From Chryseobacterium oryctis (GTDB lineage: Bacteria > Bacteroidota > Bacteroidia > Flavobacteriales > Weeksellaceae), in NCBI RefSeq assembly GCF_025971925.1, contig NZ_JAPDHV010000005.1, forward strand, positions 124,001 through 188,000: a DNA stretch of 64,000 bases. Direction: 5' to 3'. Shown in pieces: positions 10,395-18,842 of this stretch (positions are counted from its first letter, which is position 1; each line of letters opens with the position of its first letter). The position numbers were made by a program, and so were the translations under genes. Under the pieces are notes generated by a model, which was not told the origin of the DNA, did no database searches, and saw nothing but the letters and a program-made list of their open reading frames with translations.

Positions 10395-10427
10395 AAAAAA
10401 GCCTCAATTAATTTTGAGGCTTTTTTT
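10395..10427 (+). terminator. intrinsic terminator of the ABC-F gene
   Basis: AAAAAAGCCTCAA (10395-10407) pairs with TTGAGGCTTTTTT (10414-10426). The T tract follows about 20 bases after the stop codon. The A/T flanks make it potentially bidirectional. Confidence 0.92.
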
Positions 10428-10557
10428 ATTTGATACTCTATTTTGTAAGCTTTGTTTTTGGTAAAAACATGGTTTTAGGATCTTTCCATATCAATTTTCG
10501 AATAGTTTTCAAACTGAAACTTCATGATAATTGATCTTTAAATACTATTTTTTTCAC

Positions 10558-10565
10558 TATTTTTG
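10558..10565 (+). promoter_or_regulatory. -7 promoter element of recJ, predicting a leaderless mRNA
   Basis: TATTTTTG lies only four bases before the recJ ATG at 10570. A TTG at 10531-10533 is 24 bases upstream, slightly long for a -33 box. Transcription would start at or within a base or two of the ATG. Confidence 0.5.
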
Positions 10566-10569
10566 TAAA

Positions 10570-12282
10570 ATGAGTCAAAAATGGATTTACAAGCCCGAAC
10601 CCGATGAGGAAGTCGTGGATGGACTAAGTTCGTCACTTGGTTTTGGAACTTTTGAATCTAAACTTCTCGTTCTTAGAGGAATTGACAATTATCAAAAGGC
10701 TCGAGAGTTCTTCAAACCCAATATTACAGATATACATAGTCCTTTTTTAATGGCAGATATGCAAAAAGCCGTAGAGCGTATCGCCACTGCTATTGAAAAT
10801 GGTGAAAAAATATTAGTTTATGGTGATTATGATGTAGATGGAACCACGGCTGTTGCCTTAATGTACCTTTACCTCAGCAAAATTGTTGAAAAAAAATATC
10901 TAGACTATTACATTCCAGATCGAAATTCTGAAGGATACGGAATTTCTACAGAAGGTATTGATTTTGCTAAAGAAAATGGTTTCTCATTAATTATTGCATT
11001 AGATTGTGGAATTAAAGCTACCGATATGATCAATTATGCCCGAAATTTGGGAGTTGATTTTATCATTTGTGATCACCACCTTCCAGGAGATGAAATTCCA
11101 AATGCTGTTGCAGTACTAGATCCTAAAAGATCTGATTGTAGATATCCTTTCAAGGAACTTTCAGGATGTGGTGTTGGCTTCAAACTTTGTCAAGGCTTAA
11201 ATACAATTTATAAAATTCCGGAAGCAGAATTATTTGAACTCACTGATCTTCTGGCGATCTCTATTGCTGCCGATATAGTTTCTATGACCGGAGAAAATCG
11301 AGTTTTGGCTAAAATGGGACTTAAAGTTTTAAGAAAAACTAGAAATTTAGGTTTGCGTCTTCTTATCCCGGAAGATAAGCTTTCTCATTTCGAAATTTCA
11401 AATATTGTTTTTGAAATTGCTCCCAAAATAAATGCCGCAGGAAGAATTTCTCACGGTAAAGCGGCTGTTGAATTAATGGTTTCTGACAATTTGAAACATG
11501 CTCATCAGATTGTAAGTGATATTATGGATCTTAATGATGAAAGACGTGAGCTTGACATGAACTCTACTCTTTCAGCGTTGAATCAAATTATAGAATCTCA
11601 GCAAGAAACCAAGTTTACAACAATTGTATACCATCCTGAATGGAACAAAGGAGTAATCGGGATTGTTGCATCAAGACTTATTGAAAAATATTATAAACCT
11701 ACCCTCGTTTTTACTGACGGAAACAATGGGGAAATGGTAGCTTCTGCAAGATCGGTTTCTGATTTTGATGTACATGAAGCCCTCGACCTTTGTTCAGAAT
11801 ATTTCTTAAAATTTGGAGGACATCATGCAGCGGCAGGACTTTCGATGGAGAAAGATAAATTCCAGGCATTCAAAGAAAAGTTTGAAAAAGTAGTTTCCGA
11901 AAAAATTCAGGATCATCAGAAAGAACCTTCCATTACAATAGATTCAGATATTCAGATTGATGAAATAAACCGTGAGTTTATCAATTTCCATAGAAAATTG
12001 GCTCCTTTTGGTCCTCATAATATGAAACCTATTTTTGTTTTGAAAGATCAAAAACTTTCGGGATATGTTAAAACAATGGGAAAAGATAATAACCACATTA
12101 AATTTTACATCAAACAAGAATCTACCGGAAGAAATATTGAATGTGTCGGTTTTAAACTAGGTCAATTTTCTGAAGATTTTAAAAATAAAAACTTTGATTT
12201 GGCTTTCACTTTGGAGGAAAATCACTGGAAAGGAAATGTAACTCATTATCTTAATATTAAAGACGTAAAATTTAGAGATTAG
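10570..12282 (+). CDS. recJ: single-stranded-DNA-specific exonuclease RecJ
   Basis: 570 residues from the ATG at 10570; the frame is open from 10531, but that region contains the likely -7 box. DHH phosphoesterase motifs are present: 'YGDYDVDGTTAVALMY' (about 84-99), 'DHHLPGDEIPNAVAVLDPKR' (about 167-186), and the DHHA1 glycine motif 'GGHHAAAGLSM' near 420, followed by the OB-fold region. RecJ degrades 5' single-stranded ends in recombination and mismatch/base-excision repair. nadD starts three bases after its stop, so the two are coupled. Confidence 0.96.
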   Translation: MSQKWIYKPEPDEEVVDGLSSSLGFGTFESKLLVLRGIDNYQKAREFFKPNITDIHSPFLMADMQKAVERIATAIENGEKILVYGDYDVDGTTAVALMYLYLSKIVEKKYLDYYIPDRNSEGYGISTEGIDFAKENGFSLIIALDCGIKATDMINYARNLGVDFIICDHHLPGDEIPNAVAVLDPKRSDCRYPFKELSGCGVGFKLCQGLNTIYKIPEAELFELTDLLAISIAADIVSMTGENRVLAKMGLKVLRKTRNLGLRLLIPEDKLSHFEISNIVFEIAPKINAAGRISHGKAAVELMVSDNLKHAHQIVSDIMDLNDERRELDMNSTLSALNQIIESQQETKFTTIVYHPEWNKGVIGIVASRLIEKYYKPTLVFTDGNNGEMVASARSVSDFDVHEALDLCSEYFLKFGGHHAAAGLSMEKDKFQAFKEKFEKVVSEKIQDHQKEPSITIDSDIQIDEINREFINFHRKLAPFGPHNMKPIFVLKDQKLSGYVKTMGKDNNHIKFYIKQESTGRNIECVGFKLGQFSEDFKNKNFDLAFTLEENHWKGNVTHYLNIKDVKFRD

Positions 12283-12285
12283 AAA

Positions 12286-12870
12286 TTGAAAAAGGTTGGT
12301 TTATTCTTCGGTTCTTTTAATCCGATTCATATCGGACATTTGATTTTGGCAAATTATATCCTTGAAAATTCGGACATGGATGAATTGTGGTTTGTGGTAA
12401 GCCCTCAAAACCCTTTCAAGGACAAAAAATCATTATTGAAGGATAGCAACCGTTTGGATATGGTACAACTTGCCATAAAAAACTATCCCAAAATGAGAGC
12501 TTCTAATGTAGAATTTTCACTTCCAAAACCTAGTTATACAATTGATACACTTACTTATCTTCACGAAAAACATCCAAACTACTCTTTTAGTTTAATTATG
12601 GGTGAGGATAATTTAGAAGGTTTGCATAAATGGAAAAATTATGAGACTTTAATTAAAAACCATCATATCATTGTTTATCCAAGAATGTTTGATGGTGAGA
12701 AAAAAGATTCTGAATATTTGCAACATGAAAATATTTCTTTGGTAAAAGCTCCTGTAATAGAACTTTCTGCAACGGAAATCCGCAGTATGATAAAAGAAGG
12801 TAAAAATGTACGTCCAATGCTTCCGCCAGAAGTTTTTGATTATTTGGATGGTAGTAGTTTTTACAAATAA
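12286..12870 (+). CDS. nadD: nicotinate-nucleotide adenylyltransferase
   Basis: 194 residues starting with TTG, three bases after the recJ stop; no ATG is available before the essential motif. 'GLFFGSFNPIHIGHLILAN' contains the (H/T)xGH nucleotidyltransferase signature, and 'ELSATEIRSMIKEG' is the ISSTxIR-type C-terminal motif. It transfers AMP from ATP to nicotinate mononucleotide in NAD synthesis. The unusual start and tight spacing suggest translation depends on ribosomes finishing recJ. Confidence 0.95.
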   Translation: MKKVGLFFGSFNPIHIGHLILANYILENSDMDELWFVVSPQNPFKDKKSLLKDSNRLDMVQLAIKNYPKMRASNVEFSLPKPSYTIDTLTYLHEKHPNYSFSLIMGEDNLEGLHKWKNYETLIKNHHIIVYPRMFDGEKKDSEYLQHENISLVKAPVIELSATEIRSMIKEGKNVRPMLPPEVFDYLDGSSFYK

Positions 12871-12896
12871 TATTTCAAAAAATTAGCTCAGTAATT

Positions 12897-13235
12897 ATGA
12901 ATTTCATCGAAAAATTCTTTTCAAAATATCCTCAGGAAAAAGTCATCAAATGGTTTAAGCAAACTTGTTTAGCAGAAGCACTTTCCTGTATGCTATTATA
13001 TGGGATTGCAATGATATGGATTCGTTATGATGAAAATTTGTACTCTATCATTTTCATAAGTGTTATTGGTAGTTTGCATGGGCTTTTCTTTACACTTTAT
13101 CTTTTTCTTTGCCTTCCTGCAAGAAAAATTTATAATTGGGATGATGAAGATTTCGTTTTTGCACTTTTAGCTGCTTTTTTCCCTTTTGCAACCATCTGGG
13201 TCGACAAAAAACTGGCTCGTTTCGACAGAGAATAA
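12897..13235 (+). CDS. DUF3817-like small membrane protein
   Basis: 112 residues with three membrane helices (about 26-43, 50-72, 86-103). 'AEALSCMLLYGIAM' and 'GSLHGLFFTLYLFLCLPARK' fit DUF3817 integral membrane proteins. It follows nadD by 26 bases and could be the last gene of the recJ-nadD unit. No function is known. Confidence 0.7.
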   Translation: MNFIEKFFSKYPQEKVIKWFKQTCLAEALSCMLLYGIAMIWIRYDENLYSIIFISVIGSLHGLFFTLYLFLCLPARKIYNWDDEDFVFALLAAFFPFATIWVDKKLARFDRE

Positions 13236-13334
13236 TTACAATTTTCAAAAAAATTTACAACTTGCTGTAACAAAACTAATGTTACAGTTGTCTTATTGTA
13301 TAGAAAATCAAATTACTTTAAAGTTCCAAAATGA

Positions 13335-13366
13335 TTTTTAACTACTGAAATTCAATTAGTTAAAAA
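13335..13366. repeat. 10-bp perfect inverted repeat upstream of the receptor gene
   Basis: TTTTTAACTA (13335-13344) and TAGTTAAAAA (13357-13366) with a 12-base spacer. It lies about 30 bases upstream of the putative -33 element at 13396, in the 249-base gap that also holds a weaker interrupted repeat (GTAAC 13267-13271, GTTAC 13281-13285). It could be an operator or a weak terminator of the upstream unit. Confidence 0.5.
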
Positions 13367-13395
13367 CCTAATAAAAATATTTTTAGTACTTTGTA

Positions 13396-13427
13396 TTGCA
13401 AGATACTTAAATTATTATATATCTTTG
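13396..13427 (+). promoter_or_regulatory. promoter of the TonB-receptor-like gene
   Basis: TTG (13396-13398), 21 bases, then TATCTTTG (13420-13427), an exact TAnnTTTG box. Predicted start about 13434, giving a leader of about 50 bases before the ATG at 13485. Confidence 0.65.
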
Positions 13428-13484
13428 CAATGTTAAATAATAATAAATACAAGCTATTTAATTAAACACTCTAAAAATAAAGTC

Positions 13485-15758
13485 ATGAAAACGCCAATTC
13501 TTATTGCAGCCATATTTTTCAGCGGATTAGCTTTCGCGCAAAAAAAATCAGATTCAACACAAACTAAGAATATTGAAGCTGTTACTTTAACAAAAAAAGT
13601 TTTTAAAAAACAAAGTGACCGTTTTGTTTATGACGTTGCAGCTTCTCCTGTTGCAAAAGGAAATACCACTTTTGACCTTTTGAAACAAACTCCACTTCTA
13701 TCAACGACAGATGATAAAACGTTAAAAATTGCAGGAAAAAATAATGCATTAATCTACATCAATGGTAGAAAAACCAATATGGATGCAGAATCTTTAGCTC
13801 AATTTTTAAAAAATACACCCGCAGAAAATATTCAAAAAATTGAAGTAATAACAGTTCCGGGAAGTGAATATCAGGTAGAATCATCTGACGGAATCATTAA
13901 TATTGTTTTGAAGAAAAAAATGAGTGATGGCACTAGTGGAAACATGAGAATGTCTAATACTCAAAACAAATATAACTCTAGTAATGCAAGTTTCTCAGTA
14001 AATTACAGAAAAGATAAATTAGGAATCAGTGCTAATCTTAACGGTGGTGAAAATATTCAGCCTCAAACTTACATTCTGAGAAACGGAACCGATTTAGTAA
14101 AAAATGAATCTACAGGAGATATCGACGACCCAAATAAAAATATCGGAGGATATCTGAATATTGATTATCAGTTAAATGAGAAAAGCAATCTGGCTCTATC
14201 ATGGAATTCCTGGGCAAATAAAAGTTACAATTCAACAATTGATTTATTTAATACATTAACAGTATATAATGCGGATGGAACATTAAATACAATTTCTCAT
14301 ACTAAAACAAAAAATAGAGAGGACGCTCGTAATTATAATAATTCGGTTAACCTAAACTATGAAATAAAACTAGATTCATTAGGAAGTAAATTGAATGCCA
14401 ATGCTGCGTATCTTAACTATAAAAGATTTCAATACTCAGATAACAACACAATGGTTCCTGGGAAACTTCAGGATTACTTGACTCCGGGAAAAAAAATCAT
14501 CCAGAATATTCCTCAAATAATCAACAACTTCTCCGGAACAGTAGATTATATTCAGAAGTTTAACAATGATTTAACGATATCTGTCGGAGGAAATTACAAT
14601 AAAACAAAAACCGACAATGATACCAAGAACTTCACCTACTTATATGATGAAGATGGAAATGTAGAAAAAACTGAACAAGATTTCAATCATTTCATTTATG
14701 ACGAGAATATTTATGGTGCTTATTTAACCGTGGAAAAGAAATTCTCAGATAAATTCTCAGGAAAATTAGGAGCTAGATATGAAATTACCAATAGCTTGGG
14801 AACTTCTGACAATGCTTCTCCTGAATATAGAAGAATTGAGAGAAATTATAACAACCTTTTACCTTATTTAAGCGTAAATTATGCTATCAATGACAAAAAT
14901 AATATATCGTATTCATTTTCAAGCAGAATGAGAAGACCAAGCTTTTGGGAATTAAATCCTGTAAGAAATTATATTTCAGAATTTAATTATACACAAAACA
15001 ACCCTTTTGTAAAAGCATCATCTACATACAATCAGGAATTGACCTATATGTATAAAAATTCTTATTTCTTGATTTTGAATCATTCATACTTTAAAGACCA
15101 AATCACACAGGTTCCTTTACAAGGATATGTAAAATCTCCTGATGGTACAATTGGGAAACAAAATGAACTACGTTACATCAGAACAAATTTTGGAGATAAA
15201 CAAGAAATGTCTGCAATGGTTGGAGTTCAAAAAAGTTTCTTCAAACAATATTTGACAACCAATTTCAATATTGGGGTACAACATAATAAAAACAACGGAA
15301 TACTGGCTGTAGACCCAACTTCTGGAGATACATTTGTTGATAAAGACGGAAAAGATTTAGTTTATAGAAATAACATAAGCTCTACAAGTTTTGTAATTCA
15401 AACCAATAACACTCTTCGTCTTGACAAAAAGAAAACTTGGTTTTTAGGTGTAAACTTCTTCTATATCGACAAGCAACAAATCGAATTGGGAATGCTAAAA
15501 GACTTAATGAGTTTGGATTTGAGCCTAAAGAAAAACTGGAATGACTGGACATTCGCTGTTAATCTAAATGATGTTTTGAGAACAAACATCGTAGAAGTTG
15601 AGGATTATCAGGCAAACGGAAACTACAATTTTGTAAGAAATGACCAATACAGAAGAGGCGTAACAGTAAGTCTTACTTATAACTTTGGAAACCAAAAAGT
15701 GAAAAAAGTAAGAAATATTGAAAGTGCTTCTGATGAAATCAAAAACAGAACCAGATAA
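13485..15758 (+). CDS. outer membrane beta-barrel protein of the TonB-receptor superfamily (OMP_b-brl_3 type)
   Basis: 757 residues: signal peptide 1-18 (ends AFA before Gln), a plug-like domain (about 30-135) with 'LLKQTPLLSTTDDKTLKIAGKNNALIYINGR' and 'IEVITVPGSEYQVESSDGIINIVLKK', and a long barrel. It lacks the N-terminal carboxypeptidase-regulatory-like domain many relatives carry. No SusD partner is adjacent, so it is not a classic polysaccharide-uptake pair. The substrate is unknown. It is monocistronic, with its own promoter and terminator. Confidence 0.85.
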   Translation: MKTPILIAAIFFSGLAFAQKKSDSTQTKNIEAVTLTKKVFKKQSDRFVYDVAASPVAKGNTTFDLLKQTPLLSTTDDKTLKIAGKNNALIYINGRKTNMDAESLAQFLKNTPAENIQKIEVITVPGSEYQVESSDGIINIVLKKKMSDGTSGNMRMSNTQNKYNSSNASFSVNYRKDKLGISANLNGGENIQPQTYILRNGTDLVKNESTGDIDDPNKNIGGYLNIDYQLNEKSNLALSWNSWANKSYNSTIDLFNTLTVYNADGTLNTISHTKTKNREDARNYNNSVNLNYEIKLDSLGSKLNANAAYLNYKRFQYSDNNTMVPGKLQDYLTPGKKIIQNIPQIINNFSGTVDYIQKFNNDLTISVGGNYNKTKTDNDTKNFTYLYDEDGNVEKTEQDFNHFIYDENIYGAYLTVEKKFSDKFSGKLGARYEITNSLGTSDNASPEYRRIERNYNNLLPYLSVNYAINDKNNISYSFSSRMRRPSFWELNPVRNYISEFNYTQNNPFVKASSTYNQELTYMYKNSYFLILNHSYFKDQITQVPLQGYVKSPDGTIGKQNELRYIRTNFGDKQEMSAMVGVQKSFFKQYLTTNFNIGVQHNKNNGILAVDPTSGDTFVDKDGKDLVYRNNISSTSFVIQTNNTLRLDKKKTWFLGVNFFYIDKQQIELGMLKDLMSLDLSLKKNWNDWTFAVNLNDVLRTNIVEVEDYQANGNYNFVRNDQYRRGVTVSLTYNFGNQKVKKVRNIESASDEIKNRTR

Positions 15759-15793
15759 AATTATCTTTCTTCATATTCAATTATTTTGTATTT

Positions 15794-15819
15794 AAAACTC
15801 ACTGAAATCAGTGAGTTTT
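15794..15819. terminator. bidirectional terminator between converging genes
   Basis: AAAACTCACTGA (15794-15805) pairs with TCAGTGAGTTTT (15808-15819), followed on the plus strand by ATTTTT. It separates the receptor gene from the converging serine hydrolase gene, whose stop is at 15825. Confidence 0.88.
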
Positions 15820-15824
15820 TATTT

Positions 15825-17039
15825 TTAATATCCTAAAGCTTTTTTAGCTTCTAATCCTGTTGTGTTTAATGTACTAAGACATTTATTAAAATTTTCAGTA
15901 CTTCTCAAATCCCAAAACGGAAATAAAACAATGATTGAAACATCTGTATCAGGATCATAAGTCATCAATGATAAATATCCTTCTGTTGCACCATTGTGGC
16001 CATATCCAATCCCAGGAAACAGAGAGCATCCCAAAGCATAATTATTTGTTGTAGATGCTCCTTTACTTGTTTTCATCTGTTGAATACTTGTAGAATTTAG
16101 TACATTTTCTCCTTTCATCAATGTTCTGATATATTCTGTCAGCATTTCCATTGTACCTACCCCATTTCCTTCTCCAATATGCGCACTTGCATTTATTTTA
16201 TCTGTAATTTCTGAATGATCGGCATATTTGATAAAACCTCTTATATATGAAACAGGCAGTTGCTGATCTGTTCCCAACTCAGGAAACTTAATTCCTAATG
16301 GAACCTTTGCACTAGATCCAACAATATGATCATACATATAATTTCCGTATGTTTTAGAAGCATTTGATTTTTGAGAATACACTCTGGAAATAATTTCTCC
16401 TAAAATAGAAAACCCCGTATTTGAATAATGATAAACAGTATTAGGTGCTCCGTATGATAAATTATGGTCTGTCAAAAGTTTTATATATTCTCCAGTAGAA
16501 AACTGATGATTGGGAGAATTACTAAGCATATAATCTGTATACGTTTCACCTCCTACATTATATTGAGAACTATCATTTGTTATATCATAAATTCCTGCAT
16601 TATGTTGCAAAAGCTGACGGATTGTGATTTCATTTTTATGAGGAAAATTCCAGTCGGCTGTATTAGGAACATAAGGTGTCGATGTTCCCGGAATATTGGC
16701 TGTAATTTTATCATCAATATTAAGCCAACCATCCTGCATCATTTTCAAAATAGCTGTAGAAGTGAAATTTTTTGTATTACTTGCAAAACGAAAATAAGTT
16801 TTCTTACTTACCGCAGCTCCATTAGCTCCCAAAACAGAACTAAAAAATGTTCCTTTAGGTGAAACTACGTATACACTTAATGACGGAATATCTGTATTTA
16901 ATTCTTTCTGAAGATTGTCATGAATGTTTTTGATAGCATTATCTAAATTTGTTTGATAATCATCTGCTTCATTAGTATTTTTACAGCCTAATGAAAGCAG
17001 TACAAATGATATTATTGATAAAATTTTGAGTTTTTGCAT
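15825..17039 (-). CDS. class C beta-lactamase-fold serine hydrolase lipoprotein
   Basis: 404 residues. The lipobox LSLGC puts the lipidated Cys at 19. The catalytic SxxK is Ser87-Asn-Thr-Lys90 (ASNTKNFTS), the YxN motif is in 'YHYSNTGFSILGEII', and the third motif is HNG in 'GYGHNGATEGYLS'. The family includes D-alanyl-D-alanine carboxypeptidases, esterases and class C beta-lactamases. The lipid anchor and lack of an ampR-like neighbour favour an envelope peptidase or esterase over a resistance enzyme. It lies 18 bases after the GH43-like gene, probably on one transcript. Confidence 0.88.
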   Translation of the reverse strand: MQKLKILSIISFVLLSLGCKNTNEADDYQTNLDNAIKNIHDNLQKELNTDIPSLSVYVVSPKGTFFSSVLGANGAAVSKKTYFRFASNTKNFTSTAILKMMQDGWLNIDDKITANIPGTSTPYVPNTADWNFPHKNEITIRQLLQHNAGIYDITNDSSQYNVGGETYTDYMLSNSPNHQFSTGEYIKLLTDHNLSYGAPNTVYHYSNTGFSILGEIISRVYSQKSNASKTYGNYMYDHIVGSSAKVPLGIKFPELGTDQQLPVSYIRGFIKYADHSEITDKINASAHIGEGNGVGTMEMLTEYIRTLMKGENVLNSTSIQQMKTSKGASTTNNYALGCSLFPGIGYGHNGATEGYLSLMTYDPDTDVSIIVLFPFWDLRSTENFNKCLSTLNTTGLEAKKALGY

Positions 17040-17057
17040 GGTTAAAGTTTTTTAGTT

Positions 17058-18818
17058 TTATTCTGATTTAAAGATTTCTGTTCTTTCTGAAATTCCATTA
17101 GCATTGAATGCCTCAATTTGGAAATAATATGCATCTGTTCTATCGGCTCCGGTAAAGAAATATTCATTTTTACCATAAACCATAATACTACCATACAATT
17201 TCTCCGGTGACTTTCCCCAATAAATTACATATCCATCGGCATCTGAATTCTGTTGCCATTTCATCCAAATGCTTCTTCTTTCACCATATTTTTTGGCATC
17301 AGCTCTTAACGGAACAAAGTTCTGAACTTTTGCAGGAACACTTCCATTACCTTTTCCAAATACTCTGAAACCACTTAGTGCAAATTTACCTGTTGGCATT
17401 TTCAGATTTTCCATTTTTAGGAATCTTGCTTTTACAGGTTTTTCCAGCTCTACATAATCATGAGGAACATCTTTTGTATTTTTGCTTTTATCTACAATTA
17501 CGCTCCATTTTTTACCATCATTTGATCCGTAAATTTTGTACTGATGCATTTTGCCTAAAGTTTTTCCTAAAAACTCAACATCCTGATCTGCATAATTTAT
17601 CTGAATAGCATTAATGGTAGAAATTTCACCTAAATCTGTCTGAAACCACTCTCCCGCATTTCCAGTTTTTGCACTCCAATAGGTTTTGATGTCCTCATCC
17701 ACCGCATAATTTGAATGATAACCTCCCAAAGTTGAAGATACCTGAACCGGTTTATTATAATTAAGTAACATCCAACCCGCAAAAAGACCTTTGGTAAAAT
17801 CTTTTCCCTGTGCAAACTGCGGAAGATATGTAGGATAATCACCATAAGCTGTATTACAATACATTACATCATCTTTATCAAAACCTGCAGGCCAGATTCC
17901 TAATCTTCTCTCAAAATTATTTTTCGTAGAAATAAAAATAGTAGAAACATGCCACCAATTTTTATAATTGTCCTCAAAGGTTGCTCCATGTCCCGCTCCT
18001 CTCGCAAAACCACCTGGTTTATATGAAAACGGATTGTGTTGCTGATATTCAAAACCTTCCAAAGGATTTTTACTCACATATACCCCATCTGAATATCCAC
18101 TGAATTCTGTTGCAGGAGCTCCGTACTGCATATAATATTTGTCCTTATACTTTGTCATCCAAGCGCCTTCCACAAAGGGTTGTAAAAAAACATTATCATT
18201 ATATTCTCCGAATCTTTCCCAACCATGATCTTCGGGTTTTAATCTCAAAATAGGTTTTACAAAACCTTCTGACTGTAAAGTTTTCACTTTAACTTCGGTT
18301 CCTAACAATGGCCATTCGTTGCTTGAGCCCCAATACAAATAAAGTTTATTTTTATCTTCATCATAATGAAAAGCAGGATCCCAAGCTCCAACTTTTAAAG
18401 TATCTACTGCAATATGCCAATCATCTTTGGTAGGATTTGTACTTTTCCATATCGGAAAATCCTGTTCCCAAGTAGAACCAAAAACATATAATGTATCTTT
18501 CATTGCCCAGACTGCAGGAGCATTTAAGTCATGGATATATTTGTTATCTCTAAGAAATTTTCTTTTCACAAACTTCCAATCAAGCATATCATCGCTATAC
18601 CAATATCCTTCCTGATTAGTTGAAAAAAGGAACAATTTGTTTTTAAAATTAACGATTACCGGATCTGCTGTTGCACGGTGTTTACCTTGTTTTGAAAAAG
18701 ATTCAAATGGAGTATATCCGTAATCAATATTAATCGGGTTGCAGAATGTTTTTTGTTGAGCATTATGATTAATCCCCAATAAAACAATCATCAAAAAAAA
18801 GTATTTATACATCTTCAT
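17058..18818 (-). CDS. GH43-like glycoside hydrolase with discoidin and FN3-like domains
   Basis: 586 residues. Signal peptide 1-20. A five-bladed propeller domain spans about 25-345, with candidate GH43 catalytic acids Asp52 (ATADPVIV), Asp147 (GAWDPAF) and Glu217 (FVEGAW). A discoidin (F5/8 type C) domain lies at about 362-490 ('YAVDEDIKTYWSA', 'FLKMENLKMPTGKFALSGFRVFG') and a fibronectin-III-like C-terminus at about 500-586. It probably acts on arabinose- or xylose-containing or related glycans outside the cell. No SusC/SusD pair adjoins. A -7 box overlaps the stop of the preceding gene, so it may start its own unit. Confidence 0.82.
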   Translation of the reverse strand: MKMYKYFFLMIVLLGINHNAQQKTFCNPINIDYGYTPFESFSKQGKHRATADPVIVNFKNKLFLFSTNQEGYWYSDDMLDWKFVKRKFLRDNKYIHDLNAPAVWAMKDTLYVFGSTWEQDFPIWKSTNPTKDDWHIAVDTLKVGAWDPAFHYDEDKNKLYLYWGSSNEWPLLGTEVKVKTLQSEGFVKPILRLKPEDHGWERFGEYNDNVFLQPFVEGAWMTKYKDKYYMQYGAPATEFSGYSDGVYVSKNPLEGFEYQQHNPFSYKPGGFARGAGHGATFEDNYKNWWHVSTIFISTKNNFERRLGIWPAGFDKDDVMYCNTAYGDYPTYLPQFAQGKDFTKGLFAGWMLLNYNKPVQVSSTLGGYHSNYAVDEDIKTYWSAKTGNAGEWFQTDLGEISTINAIQINYADQDVEFLGKTLGKMHQYKIYGSNDGKKWSVIVDKSKNTKDVPHDYVELEKPVKARFLKMENLKMPTGKFALSGFRVFGKGNGSVPAKVQNFVPLRADAKKYGERRSIWMKWQQNSDADGYVIYWGKSPEKLYGSIMVYGKNEYFFTGADRTDAYYFQIEAFNANGISERTEIFKSE

Positions 18819-18834
18819 ATTTTTACTATAATCA

Positions 18835-18842
18835 CAAATTTA
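18835..18842 (-). promoter_or_regulatory. -7 element for the GH43-like gene, overlapping an upstream stop codon
   Basis: On the minus strand TAAATTTG (18842-18835) matches TAnnTTTG, and its first three bases are the TAA stop of the upstream membrane gene. The start would fall about 10 bases before the GH43 ATG. No TTG at the -33 distance is visible. Confidence 0.35.

Noticed and set aside
10441..10557. Short frames of 14-21 codons on both strands between the ABC-F terminator and recJ
   Set aside because: No promoter, conserved-looking sequence or leader motif; probably non-coding.
16464..16862. 132-aa plus-strand ORF antisense to the serine hydrolase
   Set aside because: Opposite strand carries SxxK, YxN and HxG motifs; no promoter or plausible protein on this strand.
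15825..17039. Reading the serine hydrolase as a class C beta-lactamase resistance gene
   Set aside because: It has the fold motifs but is a lipoprotein, has no ampR neighbour, and lacks a clear KTG third motif (HNG instead), which fits peptidase/esterase members better.
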